This document shows, piece after piece, positions 34,861 to 44,180 of a stretch of 64,000 bases of DNA. Numbering within the stretch: position 1 is the stretch's first letter; each line of letters starts with the position of its first letter. Origin of the DNA: Isoetes taiwanensis. Its lineage: Eukaryota > Streptophyta > Lycopodiopsida > Isoetales > Isoetaceae. The DNA is taken from the NCBI GenBank assembly GCA_021234155.1, contig JAJEKV010000216.1, positions 372,001-436,000 on the forward strand. The letters are read 5' to 3'. Both the position numbers and the translations under genes were made by a program. Under the pieces are notes generated by a model. The model was not told the DNA's origin and searched no databases. It saw only the letters and a list, made by a program, of their open reading frames with translations.

Positions 34861-35560
34861 ATAAGTATCTTTGGCATCTTTGTACAATTGTATAGGACGA
34901 GTTCAATCTGATCCGGAGGACACAACTGAAGTCCGTGCATCCATAACCTCACGGAGGTATGACCCCAACAAACTCATTGGCGCCATATTCAATAACTCAT
35001 GCAGCGGTTGGCGAGCACTAGTAATCGAACATACCGCTCTCGGATATCTGGAGGGCATGACATTCATCCTCAATGGCCAGTGGCAACTTGGCAAAGCCTT
35101 TGCTCTCGTGCTTCCCTAGCCCAATGTTAAAATGTCTCAATGCGGAGGTGATGTGCACCCGTGCGAATGGAAGCTATAAGTCTGGCGCTTCTTCATGGGG
35201 CTGGATTGTACAAATCTTGGTGTGGGCCTCTCGTGAGCCTAGGATTGACTTGCTGCCGGATAGTGTGCCGGCTTAACGTGCGTCGAGCATCCGCATCCTA
35301 GAGCTTACGAAGGAAAGTAGCATCTAGGTACAGCTTAAGTGCCTTGTGATCTTTTTTGGTCCTTACATATGCGCATCTGTTTGCTGTACATTTCAAGCGT
35401 GAGAACCGAGCTTGCTTGTCCTTCAAAGGCTTTCAAGCGTTAGGGACGCATTGCCATGGCCAAAGCAAGGTTGGGCAAGCGTGTATCACCCATAGCGACC
35501 ACCTTACGGAAGTAAATGATATGGCGTTCCAATGCGGCCCGTTAGAAGTTGAAGAGTTGA
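34861..35560 (+). other. Unassigned DNA inserted in the LINE, with an 82-codon frame
   Basis: The LINE homology stops near 34712 and resumes near 35564 (LQSKIIELKDDERDHSKYVL). This segment is therefore foreign, or is the remainder of an element to which the SINE-like copy belongs. A frame at 34871-35119 reads MASLYNCIGRVQSDPEDTTE and ends GQWQLGKAFALVLP. Its family is unknown to me, and base composition is more GC-rich than the LINE. Confidence 0.35.
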
Positions 35561-37230
35561 GAATTGTTCTTTGGATGGAGATTACAATCCAAAATCATTG
35601 AGCTTAAAGATGATGAAAGAGACCACTCTAAATATGTTTTGTTTAAGGCGAAAGGCAGAATTAAGAAAAATCATATTCATGAGGTCCTGATTGATGGTAA
35701 CTACATTAGCGAAGATAAAGATCTAAATATTGCAGCTACTAATCATTTCTCTAACATTATGGGTACTAGAGCGGATGCAAACTATTTGGAAAATGGTAAT
35801 TTTATCAAAATGGAGGAAAAGGTGACCCAAGATCAGAATATCACTTTGACTTCTCTCTTCTCCCTTGAAGAGATTAAGCAAGTGATTTTTCATATGAAAA
35901 ATGGGAAATGCCCAGGGCAGATGGCCTACCTGTAGAATTCTTTAAGGCCACTTGGGATATACTTGGCTCTTATATTACGAATATAGTTAATGAGGTTCTT
36001 ATTAGAAAGAAGATGGACGAGAGGATCAATGCCAGCTTCATCACTCTTATTTCCAAGATCCCTGAACCTATTTCCTTCTCAAATTATAGGTCGATCTCGC
36101 TTACTAATGTCATTTATAAAATTATTTCAGAGCCATCACTCATAGGTTCAAAGGCATCCTCAACAATATTATTAGCCCAAGCCAATCAGCTTACTTAAAG
36201 GGGAGGAATATTTTAGGTAATGTTGCCACAACAACCCTTAGGCTCGGATGGGCTAAACATCCTAAGCAAGATGTGGCTTTCCTCAAACTGGACATCACCA
36301 TAGCGTTTGACACGGTCAACTGGAATTTCTTGGATGCATCAGACCGGGGAAATTTGGGTTCAGTATCAACTCGGTCAAGCTCTTCATGGACATTCTTCAC
36401 AACCCCTCTTTTTCAGTCCTCATTAATGGAGAGTGTAGCCCTTTCTTCATCATCAAAAGGAGAGTCAAACAAGGCTGCACCCTTGCCCCTTTCCTCTTCA
36501 TCATAGTAATGGAAGCACTCCATAACAGATTTCAAATGCGGCTAAAAATGATGGCACTATAACAGGTTTGTATCTCCCTGATAATGATATGACTGACCAG
36601 TTCCTTAATGGCCATTTTACAGACGATACATACCTCCAATCCATAAATCAAGCCAAAGTTACCTTGAAGGATTTCAGACAATGTTCTGGATGCAGAGTTA
36701 ACCCTATCAAATCCAAAGTCACTTCTCATGATCCCAAGCTTGGCTCTCAAGTTGCCTCTCTCCTGGACTGTAATTTTGATCCCTCAAATTCCCATTCAAA
36801 CTTGCTCGGTATTCCTTTTGCTATCCGCACCGTTGTTGACCTATGGAATAGCATAATTGAAAAGTTCTACAACAAGGTTGACACCTTGAACTCCAAATAC
36901 CTCTCCAAAGCAGGCTGAGCCATTCTTGCCAACTCCGTCATTGCTTCCACGCACGTCTACCAATCCTCCTTTATTCTTGCTCCTAAGAAGATTTATGGGA
37001 AGCTCGAAGATATCATGGGTAGATTCATATCTTGTGGTAGCAATAGAAGGTATTGGACTCAATTTCAATGGAAGAATGACGCAAAACAAAGAACATGGGA
37101 GGTCTTGGTATCATTAACGTAGAAAAGCAGGCCAATGCCTTGGCTGCTAAGTATTTTTTCAGAGCTATTACCAATGACATTCAACACCATGTGGCCACCC
37201 TCATTAAGCACTACATCTCAAAGTGTAAAC
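35561..37230 (+). pseudogene. Reverse transcriptase region of the large LINE (first part)
   Basis: In successive frames: KAKGRIKKNHIHEVLIDGNY, then FSLEEIKQVIFHMKNGKCPG followed by RADGLPVEFFKATWDILGSY (the GPDGxxxEFYK box), then INASFITLISKIPEPISFSN. Next come AFLKLDITIAFDTVNWNFLD (about 36270), a decayed GCxLAPxLF-like region near 36480, and the catalytic box as FTDDTYL (about 36616; usually FADD). C-terminal to these is VNPIKSKVTSHDPKLG. It ends GGLGIINVEKQANALAAKYF, where the LTR element is inserted. Stops and shifts inactivate it. Confidence 0.85.
37226..37230 (+). other. Target-site duplication TAAAC, left copy
   Basis: TAAAC directly precedes the left LTR and is repeated directly after the right LTR at 41921-41925. 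The undisturbed paralogous site at 42622-42626 has it once. Confidence 0.95.
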
Positions 37231-37682
37231 TGTTGATATTTGGGGTTCTTGGCATCACCTTGCAGCGGCAGAGTCCATGGTGTCGGATGCCACAAGGCTA
37301 CCACAAATGCTCATGGATCAACAAAAGAAGGTGGGAAGAAACTCCAAGAACAAGAACAAAACAAAGAATGAACAAAAGCAGAATCATATTGATGCTCCAA
37401 AAGGAGGTGCTCCAAAGCGTGAACAAAACCTAAACAATGAGAGGAAATGCTCTCTCTAAATAGTAGAGCAAAACCCTAACCCTAACCCTAGCCCGACATC
37501 TCACCTACCACAAATCTAGGCTAAATCGGGCCATAGATTGTGGGGTCCAATATGACAAATACATGTGGCCTATGCCACCTACCACATATGTGGGCTAAAT
37601 GGGCCCTAGATCAAGTGGTCCAATGTGATAAATACATGTGGCCTATGCCACTCATACATATGTTTAGCCCAAAGGGCTAACA
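37231..37682 (-). repeat. LTR, downstream (3') copy in element sense
   Basis: 452 bp with TG...CA ends in both orientations (plus-strand ends TGTTGATATTTGG and GGGCTAACA). It matches the copy at 41468-41920 except for a few substitutions and small indels. It contains two copies of GACAAATACATGTGGCCTAT-like sequence (about 37551 and 37628) and an AAACCCTAACCC run. Confidence 0.95.
37471..37491 (+). promoter_or_regulatory. Telo-box-like CCCTAA triplet inside the LTR
   Basis: AAACCCTAACCCTAACCCTA lies here and again at 41707-41726 in the other LTR. AAACCCTAA is the plant telo-box, found in promoters of highly expressed genes. Its role here is inferred from sequence only. Confidence 0.45.
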
Positions 37683-37693
37683 CTCCCCACCAC
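37683..37693 (-). other. Polypurine tract of the LTR element
   Basis: The minus strand reads GGTGGTGGGGAG directly before the LTR. This fits the minus orientation deduced from the PBS-like sequence at the other end. Confidence 0.65.
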
Positions 37694-37984
37694 ACCAAAC
37701 TATGTAGAACCTTTATAGCGGCCCGGGTTAAACATTTACACTTGATGTCCAAAGTGAGGGGAAATGAGAATGTCGTAGAAGTCTTGACCAAAAAAATGCC
37801 AATGTCGATGAAGTACAAAAAGAAGGCTGTCACCACTTCTCTTGAGCTTGCCACGAGCTCCTTTAAATCCATAGAAGTCGAATCTAATATTGAGAAGGTG
37901 TCACCACTTCTCATAGAGCTTGCCACTTAGCTCGAATATATCGCCAATCAAAGTGTCGTGGAATGAGTTGAACAAAAAATGAGG

Positions 37985-38245
37985 AAACAAAATTGTTGAA
38001 GGGGGAAGGCCATAAGTCATCTTCACACCAGTTTTGAACTTGAAAAGTTGAAACAAGGAGTTGAACTTGAAAGAGTTGAAACATAAAGGGGATTGAAGGA
38101 GCGGAAGGCCCCGAGTCATCTTCACGCCATTTGTTGAACTTGAAAGAGTTTGAGCAGATAGTTGAACTTGAAGGAGTTGAAATTGAAGGGGCGGAAGGTT
38201 CTAAGTCATCTTCACGCCATTTGTTGAACTTGAAAGAGGCTCAAC
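37985..38245 (+). repeat. Three tandem units of about 95 bp inside the LTR element
   Basis: Each unit has GGAAGGCC..GAGTCATCTTCACG, CCATTTGTTGAACTTGAAAG and GAGTTGAA phrases. A fourth, isolated partial unit with TCATCTTCACGCCATTTT lies near 38790. The repeats carry no convincing protein. Confidence 0.7.
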
Positions 38246-38984
38246 CGCCATGTATTATGGATGGCGAGATGGATTGAAAAATTGTCTCTCAAAGCCTACG
38301 CATTTGGGTCGATGAGGTAAGCTTGAATGTTGAGGAAAGATTCTTTGAAAAAAGGCCTACACATTTGGCCGTGTGAGGTTTGTTGGTACAAAGGGTGCAA
38401 AGAAGATCTCCAAGAATGCGACAAAAGATGAGGCGTCCCCCAAAATGTGCCAAAAATATGCTCCAAAGATTTCTTGCATGAAAAGAGGATTGAAAGTTTG
38501 TGCTCAAAGTCACGCCCGTGAGGGGCCGTGACAATTTTGATGAACGCACGCCTTTGGGCCGCGATTTTTTTGCCGAAAAGAGAAGGATGATCACGGGAAT
38601 TATGGATTGATGAAAAGTGGTTCCTCCAAAGGCATAATGCCTCAAAAATTTGACAAGAGGTCAAGAAGTCACCATTAAAAATCACGCCAAGGGGTTGGGA
38701 TCGAGTTGTGCATTGAGTTCTTTGAAGAATGACCTTAACATGCCGTTGGGCCATGTAAGGTTGAGGTATGAAAGGGGGAAGGTTGAATCATCTTCACGCC
38801 ATTTTCATATAAGCATGCCATGTATAGAACGAGATAGATGGTATAAAAAACCTCTTCAATAGTAGAAGTGGAAAATACCAAAAATGTTGCCCATGGTGAA
38901 TGGCCTAAGGGCCAAGTGTTGCCATAAAGGAGAAAAATTGAGGCATTGAAGATATTTGTGATGCCATTTCTCACTGAATCGGTG

Positions 38985-39580
38985 CCACGCCATGAAGGGC
39001 CGTGGACGCTAAAGATGTCGTGGTGCCACACCCGCGGAAGGACCGTGGTCAAAAAAGTTGTGGTGGCTAGACCGTGGGTTCGGAAGCTTTTAAGAGGCCA
39101 CGCCGTGATGGGCCGTGGGAGCGTCCACGCCGTGATGGGCCGTGGGGGCTCGAGCATCGAGACCACGCCGCGGAGGGGCCGTGGGGTCGATACTCGGCGG
39201 AACGCTTGGTGCTCGACGGAGAGGTTCTTGAGGGCGAGAGGCCATGCCGTGATGGGCTAACACCGCCGCGGGTTGACGCCAGGAAGATATTGGCAGACGC
39301 GCGGGGGCCGTGGGTTTACGCAGAGGCCACCTGTGGAGGTCTTGGATATTGAGGCCACGCGCCGGGCCGGGTTGTGATTGTGAAGAGATTGCACGGGGCC
39401 ACGCCCGTGATGGGCGGGGCTTCACGGAAGGTTTTGCATGATGCACCTGGTAAGGTTGGGCAGACTTGAAGCCATCGCCGTGATGGGCGGGCTTGTGGAA
39501 GGTCGAACATTTGGGCCGTGGGCTCATGCTCACGACGGACGGCTTGCCTTGAGGTGCCGAGGCCACGCCAGGACAGGCGC
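38985..39580. repeat. GC-rich array of imperfect palindromes (about ten)
   Basis: The motif CCACGCCGTGATGGGCCGTG and variants recur about ten times in the LTR element interior at irregular spacing (for example about 39099, 39126, 39163, 39398 and 39475). Each unit is nearly self-complementary (CCACG.C...G.CGTGG), so RNA from either strand could fold into a row of short hairpins. Frames across it give low-complexity repeats such as PTAHHGV and are not believed to be genes. Confidence 0.65.
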
Positions 39581-40386
39581 GGAACTTAGGTCTTCAACAG
39601 AGTCCGGAGTAGAGAAACCATAAGCACTTTGTGGGGATTTGGTTGTGGAAGCTCCATGTGTGATGGGATTGCCCCAAGAATAATTGAAGTCCGGATGCGA
39701 AAAACTTGCACAGGCCTCGCCGCGGGCCCTAATGGTATTCGAAAGTGCAGTAATCACAAGAAGAGGCACCGCTTTATGGTGCCTGCTGCTAAAAGCAAAG
39801 CCATGCCGCGAGGGTTCCCGGTAGTGCCGTGCAAGGGCTGAGTTGTGCCCAATCAGTGATGTGGTGAAAGCGTGAGGGGTCGTGGGCTTCATTTTGCGAT
39901 TCGCGAAAACCGGAAGATCGGGTTTACAAGTTTACAAAGTGGAAAAATGTGAATAGGAGCCATCCGAAGCCGTTGGATGCCAAGGATCTTGTTTGGCCAA
40001 GCCATTTTGTCACAAAAATTAACTCGGTTTAGAGCTTATGGTGAATGAGAAAGACTCCGGTGGTGGGCAGATCCTCCTTTGTTGTTTTGGCTCAAGGGCT
40101 GGTGGTGTTGGCCGAGGAAAAGAAAATCCCCAAAGCGCACTGATATGATAAAGGTCATATGAGTGGAACACGAAGTTCTTGAAGTCGCCCGTTAGCGGAT
40201 CGGTGGATTTCTTTGGGGATTCTTACCACGATAGCGCTAAAAGGCCGTGGAGGAAATCGGTTTGTGAGACGAAAGGAATAGAGAATCCCACGCTTGTTGC
40301 TCGAATTCCCTCGTTTTTGTTTTGCTCGATGGTTCGCTTTGCTACCAAAAGGCGACAAGTGCAAGGTAGATTGAGGAAGAATGAAG

Positions 40387-40388
<2 letters not shown>

Positions 40389-40426
<38 letters not shown>
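40389..40426 (+). repeat. T38 homopolymer
   Basis: 38 consecutive T inside the LTR element interior. It could be a retroposed poly(A) in reverse orientation or simple slippage; the length in any assembly is unreliable. Confidence 0.9.
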
Positions 40427-40427
<1 letters not shown>

Positions 40428-41448
40428 AAGGCAAGAAGGAAGTCTTGATGTGAGAGTGTCTAGAAAAACCCCTTGTGTGATGGCGGCCGCTCACTGGGGA
40501 GTGGGAGAATGCGGAATTACAAATGACCCGGGTTTGACTGTCTCATAGCGTCATAAGGAGATCTATTGTCTGGCTGCAAGTCTAAGGAACGCAAAAAATG
40601 AATAGTAGTGCCGAAATGCCGGTAAAAGAGCCGTGATGAGCAAGCAAAGCCAAGCCCATCCTGAAATAAGGCCGACTCTAGAATAGGAAGCCCCAATGGT
40701 GGGTTAAGTCGTTAACAAATTTGGAGTATCCGGAAAGAACTCGTGATCCAAATCGAATGAAATTGAATTGAGTGTTGAAACGATGCGGTGCCACCAAATA
40801 GGCATGAGTGGCAAAAAAATTACTCCTTTAAATGAGTGTTACAGAATTTTGCTGCCCAATAAGTGGATGAGGCTTTTGCCCCAAAGTGTCCCGCTACTGG
40901 GCATGTCATAGAACGTCACATAGTGATTTCAAAGATTTGTTGTATGCCATATAACTCAAGATTTGCAAGACATTTGCACTAAAAAATGTTGTAACAAGTA
41001 GAAACTCACTGCATCTGTTGTGATGAAAAAGAGAAGGCTCCCGCTTGACAAGAAATCGGATGGCGTTTTCCGCTACTGGAGCAAGGAAACTCGAGTATGT
41101 GAGCAAAGAAACGTGAATAATCGCCACGTCTTGAGCAGATTTTGAAGAGCCTGCAACCAATGCTCTGTGCAAAAAACAGAGCTGTCAAAAATACATGTGG
41201 AAGGGGCCATGGGGCCTCGTTACTGGGAAACAATCTGTGGAAAATATGTCATTGCAGAATCCAAAGAACCAAATGTGGACAATGTCAAAGAAACAAATCT
41301 TGACAAATAAAAACTAGATGTGTTTCTGAGTGGGCAAATACAGAGTGATAGAATCACGGAAAGTGTCGATGTAGAAACAATGTTTAGGCATAATAACTTT
41401 TGGAGATACTTGAACTGAAAATAAGAGATTAATCATGAGCGAAACAGA

Positions 41449-41466
41449 CCCCGACATGAGGCGCCA
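41449..41466 (-). other. Primer-binding-site-like sequence of the LTR element
   Basis: The minus strand reads TGGCGCCTCATGTCGGGG, one base inside the LTR. The first seven bases and the final TCGGGG agree with the tRNA-Asp PBS common in plant Gypsy elements; the middle differs. Confidence 0.6.
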
Positions 41467-41467
41467 G

Positions 41468-41920
41468 TGTTGATATTTGGGGTTCTTGGCATCACCTTGC
41501 AGCAGCAGTCCATGACTGCCGGATGCCACAAGGCTGCCACAAATGCTCATGGATCAACAAAAGAAGGTGGGAAGAAACTCCAAGAACAAGAACAAAACAA
41601 AGAATGAACAAAACAGAATCATATTGATGCTCCAAAAGGAGGTGCTCCAAAACGTGAGCAAAAACCTAAACAATGAGAGGAAATGCTCTCTCTAAATAGT
41701 AGAGCAAAACCCTAACCCTAACCCTAACTGACATCTCACCTACCACAAATCTAGGCTAAATCGGGGCCATAGATTGTGGGGTCCAATATGACAAATACAT
41801 GTGGCCTATGCCACCTACCACATATGTGGGCTAAATCTGGGCCCTAGATCAAGTGGTCCAATGTGATAAATACATGTGGCCTATGCCACTCATACATATG
41901 TTTAGCCCAAAGGGCTAACA
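41468..41920 (-). repeat. LTR, upstream (5') copy in element sense
   Basis: 453 bp, nearly identical to 37231-37682, with the same ends. It is followed by TAAAC (41921-41925), the right copy of the target-site duplication. The copies differ mainly near the left end (GCAGCGGCAGAGTCC versus GCAGCAGCAGTCC). Confidence 0.95.
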
Positions 41921-42306
41921 TAAACCTTATGGATGGAAGCTCAAAATGCAGCTTCCTGATGCAGCCTTCTTTGAGTTCAAAATTCCAGCAAATATTCCTC
42001 CTCTAATTAGGAAGTGGATCAATGCTTGGAAGCAGGTTAGAGAGATGTATAAGTGGAATCGGGTCTTACTCTAACCCAAAGTATTTTGTGGAACCGTTAT
42101 ATGCTTGAGAAAACATCAGCCATTGTCTTATCAGAATTTCCCGGATCAAGCCAAGCTATGGCAGGAGAAGGGCTTAATCCTTATTTCAGACCTCTTTATA
42201 AATGGAGAGGTTATCACTTTCGAGAATTCTATCATTAACAATGAGGATGATAGCAGCAGGACCCTTTATAAAGCCATCCTCGAATACATATCTCATGCTT
42301 TTCGAG

Positions 42307-43006
42307 AGGCTGAGCCATTCTTGCCAACTCTGACATTGCTTCCACGCACGTTTACCAATCCTCCTTTATTCTTGCTCCTAAGAAGGTTTATGGGAAGCTC
42401 CAAGGTATCATGGGCAGAATCATATCTTGTGGCAGCAATAGGAGGTGTTGGACTCCAATTTTAATGGAAGAATGCTGCAAAACAAAGAACATGGGAGGTC
42501 TTGGTATCGTTAACATAGAAAAGCAGGCCAATGCCTTGGCTGCTAAGTATTTTTTCAGAGCTATTACCAATGACATTCAACACCATGTGGCCACCCTCAT
42601 TAAGCACTACATCTCAAAGTGTAAACCTTATGGATGGAACCTCAAAATGCAACTTCCTGATGCAGCCTTCTTTGAGTTCAAAATTCCAGCAAATATTCCT
42701 CCTCTAATTAGGAAGTGGATCAATGCTTGGAAGCAGGTTAGAGAGATGTATAAGTGGAATAGGGTCTTACCCTAACCCAAAGTATTTTGTGGAACCCTTT
42801 ATATGCTTGGAGAAAATAGCGACCCTTTGCCTTATCGAGGTGAATTTCCCGTGATCAAGCCAAGCTATATAGCGGGAGAAGGACTTAATCCTTATTTCAG
42901 ACCTCTTTATAAATGGAGAGGTTATCACTTTCGAGAATTCTATCATTAACAATGAGGATGATAGCAGCAGGACCCTTTATAAAGACATCCTCGAATACAT
43001 ATCTCA
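42307..43006 (+). repeat. Second copy of a 700-bp LINE segment, with the empty insertion site
   Basis: It starts AGGCTGAGCCATTCTTGCC, as at 36912, and runs through GGLGIVNIEKQANALAAKYF and PYGWNLKMQLPDAAFFEFKI to CATCTCATGCTTTT. The first copy is split by the LTR element (37231-41925). Here TAAAC at 42622-42626 is single and uninterrupted. Confidence 0.9.
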
Positions 43007-44180
43007 TGCTTTTTGGAGTAATAGTGACATCACTTGGCAACATAAGGGGAAGTTCATTTTTAAGGTTAATCAGACCTACAAATTCCTCATACAGGAGCAA
43101 TCAACGACTATGCATCTTAAATGGGAAATCTCAAGAAAGATGTCAGGTCAACTTGAAGCATCTCCGGAGCTCTCCGATCTGCTCCAAGATTAAAGCATTT
43201 ATCTAGCAATTATGGCATAAGAGTTTAGCCACTAATAGCAGAAGGTTCAGATGCAATTTTTTCAATACTAATATATATCCCAGATGTCTATCTTTTGCAG
43301 AGAATGAGGGACACCTTTCCAGGTCTTGTTTCTAGTCCCAATGGATAGTAGAAATTTCGGCAGATACCTTGAATCTCAACCTGTCTTTGGATAGTCCCGA
43401 AACTGACTTCTTCATCCCAAATAGCCCAAGACATTGGAGCTTTTACATTTTGCTTTGGAGAATTTGGAAGGGCAGGAATAAACTGGTTTTCAGCAACGAA
43501 ATTATATGGCCTCAAGCCATTCTATCTCAAACTAACCATGATATATCTTGGATTTACAAAGTTAACTCATAAAATGATCTGTTTTGCAGGAAAACTCTTT
43601 ATTTTAAGCAGGCGTATTACTTTTCCAAACAAAAAATTCGAGGATATTCAGAAATGGGCTGCTGCTTTTATGAAGGAAACTCCTCACATCACTTCAAGGA
43701 GGACTGCGGATTGCATCCGCTCATGTGCTCTCAAAACCGAACATGAAGAAAGAGTTCGATGGCCGAGCAAAGAGATTCATCCGACGATACAATTTCGCCA
43801 AGTCAAGACAATGCCCATGCCTCTATCGCATCATGACCATGATCACAATGGGACCAGATCCCCGAGGGTGCGTGACTACTCCTCTAGATAGGAAGTTTAG
43901 AATTTTAGAATTCTTGACATCTAAGATCTTTGAGATCATAACTACTTTTAAACGCATAGCTTTTTCCTTCATTTTTACCTTATCTATGCTACTCTAAAAG
44001 GTTTTATATTTTGAGTTATTGTTAGAAACCTTTATAGAAGATTCATCTTTTACTATCACATCAGCTTTCCTTAGCCTGATGGTTTTTTGGGTGGACATTT
44101 CCCAGTAATAAGTCAATTTTGTACTCACAAAAATATAAATATAATACCAACTTTCAATTTACCAAAAAAAAAAAAAAAAA
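43007..44180 (+). pseudogene. C-terminal end and 3' UTR of the large LINE
   Basis: This continues the LINE after the duplicated unit. It shows a zf-RVT-like stretch (WSNSDITWQHKGKFIFKVNQ, TYKFLIQEQ), then SWAIWDEEVSF-region remnants in mixed frames, LYILLWRIWKGRNKLVFSNE (about 43450) and a 3' UTR to the A17 run at 44164. Frames are broken. Confidence 0.7.

Larger units (their letters stand above)
37231..41920 (-). mobile_element. Complete non-autonomous LTR retrotransposon (4690 bp)
   Basis: Two nearly identical LTRs (37231-37682 and 41468-41920) are flanked by a 5-bp duplication, TAAAC. Orientation is minus. Reading the minus strand, the LTR at 41920-41468 is followed after one base by TGGCGCC...TCGGGG, a PBS similar to the tRNA-Asp type of many plant Gypsy elements. 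The other LTR is preceded by GGTGGTGGGGAG, a polypurine tract. The 3.8-kb interior shows no gag, protease, integrase, RT or RNase H motif on either strand. It is therefore a LARD-like element dependent on proteins from elsewhere. It inserted after the duplication of its host LINE segment. The near identity of the LTRs implies a fairly recent insertion compared with its surroundings. Confidence 0.9.
34346..44180 (+). mobile_element. Large decayed LINE ending in poly(A), with nested insertions and an internal duplication
   Basis: The LINE is 5'-truncated. It starts in the endonuclease-RT linker (FGDPIFSNVRGYTLADHYLQ, KIYFKLNTTM) and ends at an A17 run (44164-44180). It is interrupted by a SINE-like copy (34715-34860) and about 700 bp of foreign sequence to about 35560, then by an LTR retrotransposon (37231-41920). 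After removal of these, RT and C-terminal regions follow in order. A 700-bp segment (36912-42306 without the LTR element) is repeated at 42307-43006. Many stops and frame changes make it inactive. It appears related to the endonuclease fragment at 26690-27800. Confidence 0.82.

Noticed and set aside
38289-38754. Overlapping minus-strand frames of 118 and 152 codons in the LTR element
   Set aside because: Checked for gag-like or zinc-knuckle features because the element is on this strand; none were found.
39090-39566. 158-codon minus-strand frame rich in Pro, Ala and His
   Set aside because: It is a translation of the GC-rich palindrome array; open frames are expected by chance in such composition.
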